Origin: Thermoplasmata archaeon
Lineage (GTDB): Archaea > Thermoplasmatota > Penumbrarchaeia > JAEHCK01
DNA: 38,629 nucleotides
NCBI GenBank assembly: GCA_020696345.1
Contig: JAEHCK010000030.1
Location: forward strand, 1-38,629
Direction: 5' to 3'
The notes beneath the pieces are model-generated. The model worked only from the letters and a program-made list of their open reading frames with translations. It searched no databases and was not told the origin of the DNA. A program made the position numbers and the translations under genes. This document shows positions 24,982 to 33,436 of this stretch, one piece after another. Position 1 is the first letter of the stretch. Each line of letters starts with the position of its first letter.

Positions 24982-25611
24982 TTATTCATGTTCTCCGATA
25001 TCCATCATTAAACCAATGGCCATTGCCATGCGGCGGTCTAGAGTAATATTAGGATCTTGATTTAGATCTATAAAATAAGTGTCACCAATTATTTGGAATT
25101 TTTCTATCACAGTACCAACCGGGTTGCCGCGCAATAGAATGTCATATTTATATGGTAAGGCTTTGAAGATGAACTTTCTAATGAACCAACTAATGCCTCC
25201 ACGCTCTTTGATCATTCCGATCTCTTCTCTATTTGCATTATGTATTAACCATTCATCTTTTATCATGGATTTTAGGCCTTTTCGTTTTAATATACCCAGT
25301 AATTCGCCACTTTGCGAATCCGTGACCTGATACGACCCTGAAAAATCCAGGATCTGCTCTTGTTTGACCTTCAACATTTCTGTGCCCATACTTTCATCTG
25401 AGAATATTCTGATATCTTCTTTAAGTTTCAATAATTTTTGATGGCAAAACCCGATCGGCCTACCCGAACCATCTTCAAGAAAATATTTATTCCCTAAAGA
25501 AAGTTTCTTCTGTTTAACAACTAAATTATTTCCTCTTAACATTTGTTGTGCTAAAGTCTCACTACCTTGCGAAGTAGCTGCGGTTCCAGAATAATTCGGA
25601 TTAGCTTGCAT
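24982..25611 (-). CDS. LURP-one-related / scramblase-like protein
   Basis: 209 residues. The ATG at 25611 has GGTGA seven bases upstream on the minus strand, a clear ribosome binding site. After about 35 polar residues the chain follows the Tubby-like beta-barrel pattern of the phospholipid scramblase/LURP-one group: KYFLEDGSGRPIGFCHQK, SGSYQVTDSQSGELLGILKR, EWLIHNANREEIGMIKE, YDILLRGNPVGTVIEKF and the ending DRRMAMAIGLMMDIGE, where the last hydrophobic helix fills the barrel. The archaeal and bacterial members have no settled function, though lipid binding is often proposed. It is convergent with the zinc-ribbon ORF. Confidence 0.85.
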   Translation of the reverse strand: MQANPNYSGTAATSQGSETLAQQMLRGNNLVVKQKKLSLGNKYFLEDGSGRPIGFCHQKLLKLKEDIRIFSDESMGTEMLKVKQEQILDFSGSYQVTDSQSGELLGILKRKGLKSMIKDEWLIHNANREEIGMIKERGGISWFIRKFIFKALPYKYDILLRGNPVGTVIEKFQIIGDTYFIDLNQDPNITLDRRMAMAIGLMMDIGEHE

Positions 25612-25827
25612 AATATCATCACCTTTTTTTATTTCTTATATGTATGGGGGTTATTCTATAAATATATTTCAATAATTGTACTGAAAGTGTGAGGAGAGGG
25701 GGCCAACTATAAGTTATTAAATAGAATATGGCAAGTGTGAGGTTTGAGTACGCACACGAATTTCATTCGCTCGCTTGAGGTGAGAGGGTAAATGAGATCT
25801 CATATCTTAAGGAAAGTGAGTAGAGGA

Positions 25828-26088
25828 CGGAAACTTTTTGGCTGTTACCTGCGGAAACTTTTTGGCGGCGAGCTGTGCTAGCTCACCCCTCACAAAAAGT
25901 TTTACGGTCATCCCAAAACTCGGGGTGAGCCTGCTCGTTCGCCGTTTATCCCTGACCATCGGTCTCATCTACTTCGCAAAAAGGCTAATGGTCACCTCAA
26001 ACCTCAAGGTTGCGCAGCAACCGTACTCACACCTCAAACCTACCAAAACAATAATAAAGCAGAAAAGAGCCACCGGAGGGATTTGAAC
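25828..26088. repeat. Tandem element copy A, ending in a tRNA-Thr 3' fragment
   Basis: A direct repeat of copy B (26088-26325). Its last 125 bases (25964-26088) match 26201-26325 with only two visible differences. The first 25 bases (GGAAACTTTTTGGCTGTTAC onwards) are a truncated extra start of copy-B type. The copy ends with 21 bases identical to the tRNA-Thr acceptor and T-loop (26068-26088) and then runs straight into copy B. The rest of the gap from 25612 holds AT-rich promoter sequence for the 24982-25611 gene; no gene is seen. Confidence 0.85.
25866..25944. other. Hairpin of copy A
   Basis: The outer stem CGGCGAGC (25866-25873) pairs with GTTCGCCG (25937-25944). The middle stem GCTCACCCC (25881-25889) pairs with GGGGTGAGC (25922-25930). 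The inner stem AGTTTT pairs with AAAACT around ACGGTCATCCC. Compared with copy B the stems differ in both arms while the loops are identical. Confidence 0.7.
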
Positions 26089-26325
26089 GGAAACTTTTTG
26101 GCTGTTACCTGCGCTGGCTTACCCCTCACAAAAAGTTTTACGGTCATCCCAAAACTCGGGGGTAAGCCTGCTCAGTAACCGTTTACCTCGGACCTTCGGT
26201 CTCATCTACTTCGCAAAAAGGCTAATGGTCACCTCAAACCTCAAGGTTGCGCAGCAACCGTACTCACACCTCAAACCTACCAAAACAATAAAAAAGTAGA
26301 AAAGAGCCACCGGAGGGATTTGAAC
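26088..26325. repeat. Tandem element copy B, ending inside the intact tRNA-Thr
   Basis: The second copy of the element. It contains a hairpin (next entry), a short GACC-TTC-GGTC stem, the motif GGTTGCGCAGCAACC (a perfect 6-bp hairpin) and CTCAAACCT repeats. It ends at the point in the T loop where tRNA-Thr and copy A diverge, so its 3' border is the real tRNA gene. Confidence 0.85.
26102..26181. other. Hairpin of copy B
   Basis: The outer stem GTTAC (26104-26108) pairs with GTAAC (26175-26179). The middle stem GGCTTACCCC (26116-26125) pairs with GGGGTAAGCC (26159-26168). The inner stem AGTTTT (26134-26139) pairs with AAAACT (26151-26156). The pairs correspond position by position to those of copy A, with C-G to T-A and G-C to T-A exchanges that keep pairing. 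Confidence 0.7.
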
Positions 26326-26378
26326 CCTCGACCTACACCTTACCAAGGTGTCGCAATACCAGTCTATGCCACGGTGGC
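26305..26378 (-). tRNA. tRNA-Thr (anticodon GGT)
   Basis: 74 bases on the minus strand. The acceptor GCCACCG pairs with CGGTGGC. The anticodon stem ACACC/GGTGT encloses TTGGTAA with GGT (plus-strand positions 26342-26344). The T arm is GAGGG/CCCTC around TTCAAAT, the discriminator is T, and no CCA is encoded. The 3' end is shared with the tandem repeat element, and a 21-base copy of it lies at 26068-26088. Confidence 0.93.
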
Positions 26379-26479
26379 ATGTATGCAACCTTAATATATA
26401 TTCAATATAAATATTATTTGATTATAATACCCAAAAAATATTATCTCATTATTACTATGCCTTTCTTGTGAGATACATG

Positions 26480-27544
26480 ATGAACGAAATGTCAGTGAAT
26501 GATCGAATAGAATTGATCACCAGAAATACTGAAGAGACAATATCATTGGACGAATTAAGGTCGCTGCTCGAGAAAGATCGGAATTTGACATCATATGTGG
26601 GTTTCGAACCATCCGGACTAGTACATTTAGGCTGGCAGATCGTGGCGAACAAGATCAAGGATCTGAACGATGCAGGGGTCGAAATGACCATATTCCTGGC
26701 AGACTGGCATGCGTTCATTAATGATAAGTACGGCGGTGATATAGATAACATTCGCATCTGTGCGGAGTACATGAAGGATTGTTTTATTGCGCTAGGTGTG
26801 GATATGAGCAAGACCAGGTTCGTGTACGCGTCTGAATTGATAGATAATAAGAGCTACTGGGAGAAGGTACTGCGTATTGCCAAAAACGCATCACTTGCAC
26901 GTATCAAGCGGTCCATGACCATCATGGGCAGGAAAGAGGGCGAGGGCGATACCGACTCGTCGAAGTTCATATACCCGTCCATGCAGGCGGCCGATATATT
27001 CGAGCTTGGTGTGGATATTGCATATGGCGGTATGGACCAGCGAAAGGCGCACATGCTGGCCCGTGATGTTGCCGAGAAACTGGGCTGGAAGAAACCAATT
27101 GCACTGCATACACCGTTGTTGATGAGCCTGACCGCCTCGAACCGGATGGACATGACCTTGACCGATGCAAAAATGTCTAAAAGTGACCCCGATTCATGTT
27201 TATACATCCATGACACACCGGAAGATATACAGCGCAAGCTTCGAAAAGCATACTGCCCAGAAGGCATCGCAGAGGAAAATCCAATGATCGATCTGTGTAA
27301 TTATATCATCTTTGCAAAACAAAGCACGTTTACCATCGAGCGCCCTGACAAGTTCGGCGGCGATCTGGTACTGACATCACCACGCGAACTGCGCGACACT
27401 TTCGAGGACCGACTGCTGCACCCACAGGACCTGAAGAATGCGGTGACAAAGAATATCATCGACCTTCTTGAACCGGTACGCGAGTATTTTAGTGCACACC
27501 CCGATAACCTGGAGAGTGTGCGAAAGCTGGAGATCTCAAGATAA
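26480..27544 (+). CDS. tyrS: Tyrosyl-tRNA synthetase, archaeal/eukaryal type
   Basis: Charges tRNA-Tyr in the cytosol. 354 residues if started at the ATG at 26480; in-frame starts at 26468 (GTG), 26477 and 26489 are also possible. Alignment with the M. jannaschii N-terminus (RNTSEIISEEELR against RNTEETISLDELR) favours 26480 or 26489. Class I signatures are HLGW at 49-52 and KMSKS at 231-235. Other family marks are GFEPSG, LADWHA, GGMDQRK.HMLARD and KAYCPEG. It lacks the S4-like C-terminal domain of bacterial TyrRS, as archaeal forms do. It is divergent from tRNA-Thr. Confidence 0.95.
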   Translation: MNEMSVNDRIELITRNTEETISLDELRSLLEKDRNLTSYVGFEPSGLVHLGWQIVANKIKDLNDAGVEMTIFLADWHAFINDKYGGDIDNIRICAEYMKDCFIALGVDMSKTRFVYASELIDNKSYWEKVLRIAKNASLARIKRSMTIMGRKEGEGDTDSSKFIYPSMQAADIFELGVDIAYGGMDQRKAHMLARDVAEKLGWKKPIALHTPLLMSLTASNRMDMTLTDAKMSKSDPDSCLYIHDTPEDIQRKLRKAYCPEGIAEENPMIDLCNYIIFAKQSTFTIERPDKFGGDLVLTSPRELRDTFEDRLLHPQDLKNAVTKNIIDLLEPVREYFSAHPDNLESVRKLEISR

Positions 27545-27657
27545 AACCGGAACAGTTTATTTAGCAATAACACAAAATGAAAGGAAAGAATTTATACATC
27601 TAACCCATTTACATATTATTATTTCAAAAAGCTCTAACTCATTTAGCAATTATAGGC

Positions 27658-27665
27658 GGAGGTGA
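27658..27665 (+). promoter_or_regulatory. Strong ribosome binding site for the gene at 27671
   Basis: GGAGGTGA is a full complement of the archaeal 16S rRNA tail. It lies five bases before the ATG at 27671 and eight before a second ATG at 27674, and it overlaps the GTG at 27662, which is therefore unlikely to be the start. Confidence 0.75.
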
Positions 27666-27670
27666 GATCT

Positions 27671-30600
27671 ATGATGGAAAAAATGTATAATGATAAGAAA
27701 ACCTTAAGCTTATTAGTAATTTTGAGCCTTTTTTTAAGTATGTTTTTGATCTTTGTGATGGTTAATGATGAACCAAATGCACAAGGTGCCCGGGCTTCCG
27801 ATAATGAACCAAATAATACATTCCCCGGAGCAATAGTCCTCATGAACGATTCGGTCGAGGGCGAGGTTACGGACCTTGATGATGTTGATTTTTACAAGGT
27901 TACACTTCTACCTGGCCAGACCGTGGAAATACGGTTTGAAGCGCACTCATTTTCACAAATGAACCTGTTATTAAAGTTTTATAATTTAAATGGTGACGAG
28001 CTTTGGACATTTGGGGCAATACACCCGGGTGAAGTTAAATATTATAATTATACCTTGAACCGCACAACTGAAAGCCCGTATTATATTGGTATCCGGCCCG
28101 AAGGGACTGGCAATACATACACGCTAACGACCTCGATCAGATCACAAAATGATGCAGGTTCGGGCACGGATGCTCCCGACCAGATAAAGGACGCAACCCA
28201 GATCTTCGGTGGAACCACTAATGGTTATTTGGCCGGGATCGACCGCTATGACTATTATATGATAAAGGTGGGTCCAGGTAGGATCATCAATTTTAATCTA
28301 TCTACCAAAAAGAACAGCAGCCCGGTTAGTTTTTATATCTATAACGATACAAAATATTTTAAAATCAAATCGATACCAAGTGTGGCCCAAAACATGTATG
28401 TCAAATACCAGTACACAACGAATTCCAGTGGAACATTTAAATTTTACATTGGTGTGAACATACCGTTAGGTGGAAAAAGTAATTACAGTATTTCTTTAGC
28501 GCTCCAGTTACAAGATGACGCGACCTCATATCAAGACGCGGGCGATAACCTGTCTGCGGCGCTGTTGTTATCCAAACCAGGCAATTACACTGGCTGGCTT
28601 GGTGGTGGTAAAGCTGGCATAGATGTTGTGGATGCGTATTTTTTCACTGTTCCGCCAGGTAATCATAGTATCAACATCAACATAACCCAGAGCCCCATGC
28701 TCAACATCGTGGTTTATATATACAACGATCTATTAAAAAACCTAGAAACATTCAACCCATCCACAGGTGCGAGAGTATATCTCATTGTAAATATCAGCAC
28801 ATCGATATCATCCAATATCTCTGTCAAGCTCATGACAGACCCAGGCATAACCACATCGGGTGAATATAATCTCGAATATTCCATTCAGAAGTCAACTCAG
28901 CCACCCAAACCTACCGATGGAGATAAGGATGGCCTGCCCGATACATGGGAAGTTGAGTATTTCGGCAATACAACAAAATACGGTGCCAGCGATGACCCTG
29001 ATTCCGATGGTTTCTCAAATCTGGATGAATTCAAAGCAAAAACCGACCCCATGAATAATTTGAGCTACCCCGCTAGTGGGTTCAGCCATTTAACAACCGA
29101 AGCTTGTAAACGCACATATAAAGACGCTGCATCGGATGTGTTCTATTGGTCCGGCACACACGATGAACCCACAGAACAGATCGATATAATCGCAACTGAG
29201 ATCATTGACAGCCCGAATTATGATATTCTGGTGTTGGAGTCTGCTCGTGTGGATGATACACTTATTGTGAAATTGAAGATCTCCGGCAAAGTGGAGGACC
29301 TAGGCGGCACAGTAGCATTTGATGATGGTTCTAATATATCTGGCACATTCTATTCCGTCTTTTTCGTTAACACTACATTTAAGGAGACGAAGTTCGATGA
29401 CACAGACCTGCCGAAATCTATTATAACATCAGATCAATTGATACCTGCATTTCTGTTATATTCCAACAACACGTTTATCGGTTCACCCGGCACCGTTGGA
29501 CAAAAACTGGATTCAGATAAAACTCTGCAATGGCATATTCCACTTGACGAGATTACAGAATTGAACACGGACTTCGGTTTGTACGGCTTTGTTTATCATT
29601 TTGAGATGATAAATAACAGCACAACCCGCACCCGCAATACCAGATCATTTCGTGCCTACTCGGATTCGGTTGGCGTGGGCTCCGATGTGTTGAAACCGGA
29701 TATTGTAACTGAAGTTGTAAAAAAGGTAGTTATCATCGATGACCATAAGATAGATGTTTCAATTACCACCGACGGTTCGGGTGGGAATGTAATAATTAAT
29801 AAAGCTGACAAACCGAATATTACTATCCCGGAGAACCATGGCGATCTGGGGATATATATAGACATCAACTTTATCGGCGGACCACAGGCGAACGAGATCT
29901 TCTTTACGATCGAATACAACGATTCCAGTGTGCCCGAGGGGTTTGATGAGAATAATATCAAGGCCTATTATTTTAATGAGACCAGCAATAAATGGGAAAA
30001 GATCGCGGATAGTGGTGTTTGGGCTAATAATAATACGATCTGGGCACGCCCAAAACATCTAACGATATTCACAGCGTTGGCAGAACCTGATGCAAGTGAT
30101 CCAACAGATGATGGTGACCGGAATAACTGGATGGCAATTATTCTGGTTATGATCGTAATAATTGTGGTTGTAGTTATTGTTTTAGGAATGTTTGTTATGC
30201 GTTCACGAAGTTCGGCAAAACGCCGCCACACTGGGACATCGAGCAGTAAAGGCAGACCACGGCGGGCTTTATCGCCTAAATTCTTCGAATGTCCGCAATG
30301 CGGTGAAAATATAGAAATACTTGACTCGGGCGAAGATAAGGTGCTGCTCCAGTGCCCGGAATGCGGTTCCAAGGGAAAGGTCGACAACCCATATCTGGGT
30401 ATGGATAGGAAACATAAAGATAGAGATAGAGAACCAGAATATGGTGACGAGCGTAGACCCAGCGATCACGACCGTGATTATGATCGCGGCGATCGGGATC
30501 AGCGCCAACGCGGCTATCCGGATTCAGGACCAAGAAGACGTAGCCAGGATCATGATCATTACGGCGATAGATCCGGATCTGAATTTGAAGAGGATATCGA

Positions 30601-30808
30601 TTATAAGCAACCAACACGGCGCCGAGAAAACGTTTCTGACCATTATGATCGCGAAGATAAAAAAGAAGAGACCGACGAGGATTACGAATATAAGACCTGT
30701 CCTAAATGCAGAAAAAAGATCCCAATCCCCTATGTTGAAGAGGAAAAGGTTGTAATAAAATGCCCAAATTGCGGTGCTAAAGGTAAGGTTAAAAATCCAT
30801 ACATTTGA
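27671..30808 (+). CDS. Surface protein with PPC-type domains, TM segment and two separated cytosolic zinc ribbons
   Basis: 1045 residues. A signal peptide (LVILSLFLSMFLIFVM) leads to a PPC (pre-peptidase C-terminal) domain starting SDNEPNNTFPGAIVL, with DVDFYKVTLLPGQTVEI. Two similar modules follow at about 165-270 and 290-410 (DRYDYYMIKVGPG and DAYFFTVPPGNHSI). A calcium-type Asp-rich stretch lies at 416-465 (GDKDGLPDTWEVEYFG, then DPDSDGFSNLDEF), then further beta domains. The transmembrane helix is at about 818-842. Inside the cell are a zinc ribbon (CPQC/CPEC, 873-903), about 105 residues very rich in Asp, Arg, Tyr and His, and a second ribbon (CPKC/CPNC, about 1010-1040) at the very end. 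Surface role unknown; the 3' end is 47 bases from the RecJ-like gene. Confidence 0.9.
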   Translation: MMEKMYNDKKTLSLLVILSLFLSMFLIFVMVNDEPNAQGARASDNEPNNTFPGAIVLMNDSVEGEVTDLDDVDFYKVTLLPGQTVEIRFEAHSFSQMNLLLKFYNLNGDELWTFGAIHPGEVKYYNYTLNRTTESPYYIGIRPEGTGNTYTLTTSIRSQNDAGSGTDAPDQIKDATQIFGGTTNGYLAGIDRYDYYMIKVGPGRIINFNLSTKKNSSPVSFYIYNDTKYFKIKSIPSVAQNMYVKYQYTTNSSGTFKFYIGVNIPLGGKSNYSISLALQLQDDATSYQDAGDNLSAALLLSKPGNYTGWLGGGKAGIDVVDAYFFTVPPGNHSININITQSPMLNIVVYIYNDLLKNLETFNPSTGARVYLIVNISTSISSNISVKLMTDPGITTSGEYNLEYSIQKSTQPPKPTDGDKDGLPDTWEVEYFGNTTKYGASDDPDSDGFSNLDEFKAKTDPMNNLSYPASGFSHLTTEACKRTYKDAASDVFYWSGTHDEPTEQIDIIATEIIDSPNYDILVLESARVDDTLIVKLKISGKVEDLGGTVAFDDGSNISGTFYSVFFVNTTFKETKFDDTDLPKSIITSDQLIPAFLLYSNNTFIGSPGTVGQKLDSDKTLQWHIPLDEITELNTDFGLYGFVYHFEMINNSTTRTRNTRSFRAYSDSVGVGSDVLKPDIVTEVVKKVVIIDDHKIDVSITTDGSGGNVIINKADKPNITIPENHGDLGIYIDINFIGGPQANEIFFTIEYNDSSVPEGFDENNIKAYYFNETSNKWEKIADSGVWANNNTIWARPKHLTIFTALAEPDASDPTDDGDRNNWMAIILVMIVIIVVVVIVLGMFVMRSRSSAKRRHTGTSSSKGRPRRALSPKFFECPQCGENIEILDSGEDKVLLQCPECGSKGKVDNPYLGMDRKHKDRDREPEYGDERRPSDHDRDYDRGDRDQRQRGYPDSGPRRRSQDHDHYGDRSGSEFEEDIDYKQPTRRRENVSDHYDREDKKEETDEDYEYKTCPKCRKKIPIPYVEEEKVVIKCPNCGAKGKVKNPYI

Positions 30809-30855
30809 TCGCATTATACATTATTTATTATACCAGATATTTTCGGAGAACAAAC

Positions 30856-32361
30856 ATGGCCGGTTCAAATAAAGAGCTTTTTGACACTGCCGAGCATATA
30901 GCAGAACGGTTCAAAGAACAGAAATTTAATAAAGTTTTGATAATCTCGCATATCGATGCAGATGGTTTGAGTGCGGCAAGTATTGCATCCACTGCGTTAC
31001 AACGCGAAGGACTGGCATATGAGATCAAGTTCATTAAACAACTTGATGAGGCAGTTATTGCAGATCTGAAGGGAGTTTTGGGTAGCTCGGGTGCAGCCGA
31101 TCTTGGCATTTTGTTTTGGTTCATGGATCTGGGCAGCGGTATGGTGAAAAATATTAGCCAGTTTAAACCCGTGATCACCGATCATCACGCACCCAGCCTG
31201 GATAATTATGACGTGCCAATACAAGCACGAACAGATCTTTTAAGCCTGGGTGATGCACTCACTAAACAAATTGACGAGTTCCACCTTAACCCACATCTAT
31301 TTGATCTTGACGGAACATTCGATATTTCAGGTGCGGGCACGGTTTATCTGGTGGCTCGCGCATTAAACCCAAACAATACTGACCTGGCACATTTGGCGGT
31401 GATTGGTGCGGTTGGTGACCTGCAGGACTCAATGTTCCGGCGATTAACGGGTACGAACCGTAAGATCCTGGAGGATGCGGTAAACGTAGGAAAGATCGAT
31501 GCTAAAACCGATATCAGTTCGTATGGTCGCGAAACAAGGTCGCTTCAAACACTGCTCATGTATACTATAGACCCAGATATACCGGGATTGTCAATGAATG
31601 AAGTTAATTGCATTAAATTCCTTAAAAAACTGAACATACAATTAAGTACCGACGGCAGGCCGCGGCATTGGGTTGACCTAACCATCGATGAACGTCGGTC
31701 CATCTTATCCGAGCTTATGGAATTAATGCTTGCAAAAGGTATTGGTCACAAAGAAGCTAATCGTTTGTTTGGCGAGGCATATATATTACCCGATGAAACG
31801 GTAGGCACATCATTACATGATGCAAAAGAATTCGCAACACTGTTGAACTCATGTGGCAAATATAACCGGCCCGAAATTGGGCACAATATCTGTCTGGGTG
31901 ACCGTGAAGAACAATTAAAGAGTGCATATCAATTATTGAAAGAACACAGAAGTATCTTAATGAATGGCATGCAATTCGTAAGAGGTCTGGGCATAAACGA
32001 CCATGGTGCGATCCAATATTTTGATGCCGGTGATAAGATACCAGACAATATTATTGGTACTATAATCAATATGATCCTCAATAATGTTGAGGTAGACCAA
32101 AATAAACCTTTATTCGGATTTGTTCTGGCGGAAGAGGGTGACCGTTTAAAAGTCTCGGCACGCACCACACGTGACTTGGTGAAAAAAGGGTTGAACCTAT
32201 CAACGGTCATGAAACAGATCAGTGATATATTCGGCAGTGGTAGTGTTGGCGGTGGCCACGATATCGCCGCAGGTGCTACAATTCCACTGGGAAAGCAAGA
32301 GGAGTTCCTCAAATATGCGGATGAAATAGTTAAAGAACAATTTGGAATCCAAAACATCTAA
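30856..32361 (+). CDS. RecJ-like DHH/DHHA1 phosphoesterase or single-strand exonuclease
   Basis: 501 residues from the ATG at 30856, which has GGAG seven bases upstream; a longer frame begins at 30805 but lacks such a site. The DHH motifs are ISHIDADG (H32, D34, D36) and ITDHHAP (D109, H110, H111), followed by GAVGDLQD as the third metal motif. The C-terminal DHHA1 domain ends in GGGHDIAAGA (H468). Archaeal RecJ-like proteins include GAN, a 5'-3' exonuclease bound to GINS at the replication fork, and RNA-degrading relatives; which type this is cannot be told from motifs. The racemase gene follows 15 bases downstream, so the two probably share a transcript. Confidence 0.9.
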   Translation: MAGSNKELFDTAEHIAERFKEQKFNKVLIISHIDADGLSAASIASTALQREGLAYEIKFIKQLDEAVIADLKGVLGSSGAADLGILFWFMDLGSGMVKNISQFKPVITDHHAPSLDNYDVPIQARTDLLSLGDALTKQIDEFHLNPHLFDLDGTFDISGAGTVYLVARALNPNNTDLAHLAVIGAVGDLQDSMFRRLTGTNRKILEDAVNVGKIDAKTDISSYGRETRSLQTLLMYTIDPDIPGLSMNEVNCIKFLKKLNIQLSTDGRPRHWVDLTIDERRSILSELMELMLAKGIGHKEANRLFGEAYILPDETVGTSLHDAKEFATLLNSCGKYNRPEIGHNICLGDREEQLKSAYQLLKEHRSILMNGMQFVRGLGINDHGAIQYFDAGDKIPDNIIGTIINMILNNVEVDQNKPLFGFVLAEEGDRLKVSARTTRDLVKKGLNLSTVMKQISDIFGSGSVGGGHDIAAGATIPLGKQEEFLKYADEIVKEQFGIQNI

Positions 32362-32376
32362 CTGGAGTGTGTAAAT

Positions 32377-33072
32377 TTGAAAACTATTGGCATAATTGGC
32401 GGTACAAGCCCCGAATCAACGGTTTACTATTATCAATACATAACCAGGGAATATACGGCACGTTTTGGCGATCACGGTTATCCGCCGATCATTATATACA
32501 GCGTCACGTTCCAGAACTATCTCGACTGGGGCCGTGGTGGTGATTGGAAAGCCATTGAAGACGATCTGGTGGAAAAGATCACCGCACTCCAGCACGCAGG
32601 TGCACAGTTTGCGATCATCGCAACCAATACTTTGCATTATTTATACGATAGCGTGGTTTTGCGTGTCCGGATCCCGGTACTAAGCCTGGTTGGTGCGGTC
32701 TGCGAGCACGGACGAACACTGGGTGTCGAGAAACTCGGGTTGTTGGGAACGAAATTCACCATGAACAAAGAGTTTTATAAAAACGCACTGGCGAATGTGG
32801 GAATAGAGACACTGGTGCCGGAGCGAAAGGAAGCGCAGATCGTTCAAGATATCATCTTCAAGGAGCTTACAAGTGGGATCATAAAGACCGAGTCAAAAAA
32901 CAAATTACTGGACATCATAAAAGGTCTCGAGGATCGTGGAGCAGCGGGTGTGATCCTCGGCTGCACCGAACTGCCGTTGCTAATTAAGCAGGAAGACCTG
33001 GAAATACATGTATTAGACACTTCCCAGATCCATGCAGAGGCAGCGCTTAAGTATGCCATGGAATCTCTATGA
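32377..33072 (+). CDS. Aspartate/glutamate racemase family protein
   Basis: 231 residues. The start is a TTG at 32377, chosen because GGAGTG at 32364-32369 lies seven bases before it and MKTIGIIGGTSPEST is the normal family N-terminus. The fold interconverts L and D amino acids by two residues that act as acid and base. The second site is the usual GCTEL with C196. At the first site the normal Cys-Asn-Thr is Thr-Asn-Thr (T83), so one catalytic cysteine is missing. From memory, E. coli YgeA, an L-Asp/Glu-selective racemase, has the same Thr83/Cys197 pair, so activity with biased direction is possible. It shares an operon with the RecJ-like gene. Confidence 0.9.
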   Translation: MKTIGIIGGTSPESTVYYYQYITREYTARFGDHGYPPIIIYSVTFQNYLDWGRGGDWKAIEDDLVEKITALQHAGAQFAIIATNTLHYLYDSVVLRVRIPVLSLVGAVCEHGRTLGVEKLGLLGTKFTMNKEFYKNALANVGIETLVPERKEAQIVQDIIFKELTSGIIKTESKNKLLDIIKGLEDRGAAGVILGCTELPLLIKQEDLEIHVLDTSQIHAEAALKYAMESL

Positions 33073-33436
33073 TTAAGACCACTACGATTATATAATAAAT
33101 AAAATCGTTTGGGGAAGGGGGACCATTGCTATGAAATATTGTTGAAAAACATTTGGTGAGGGGAGATATAATAAATATTTATGATTAGGTTATTTGAAAA
33201 GGCAAATTGAAAAATGCAAAAGTTAAAAGTGATTTTTAAAAACGGCGAAAATCTCCGTATAAGGCAATTTTATACACAAAATTCTAATCATAGCTTGTCA
33301 TTATTCCATAGGTCAAGATATTGATATCTATAATAATGAACGATCGAACATTTCATGAATAAGATAAAATAAGATATGAGATATTATTTTGGATAGGTAT
33401 GATAATCTAACGAGAGGCACAGGGGGTTATTTAAAA
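33073..33436. other. Intergenic region with G-rich repeat
   Basis: No gene is seen. CGTTTGGGGAAGGGGGACCA near 33108 and CATTTGGTGAGGGGAGATA near 33150 are related to CACTTGGGGAAGGGTGATCA (38389) and CCGTTTGGGGAGGGGTAAT (38470) beyond the next gene. AT-rich sequence at 33300-33390 likely holds the promoter. AGGGGG at 33421 lies ten bases before the ATG at 33437. Confidence 0.5.

Noticed and set aside
25838..26086. 82-codon plus-strand frame in the tandem element, and the 60-codon minus-strand frame at 26206-26388
   Set aside because: Both run across hairpins and the tRNA-Thr sequence, and neither is maintained in the second copy of the element.
26068..26088. Separate pseudo-tRNA
   Set aside because: Only the acceptor 3' strand and part of the T arm are present. 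It is better seen as the border of the tandem element than as a decayed tRNA gene.
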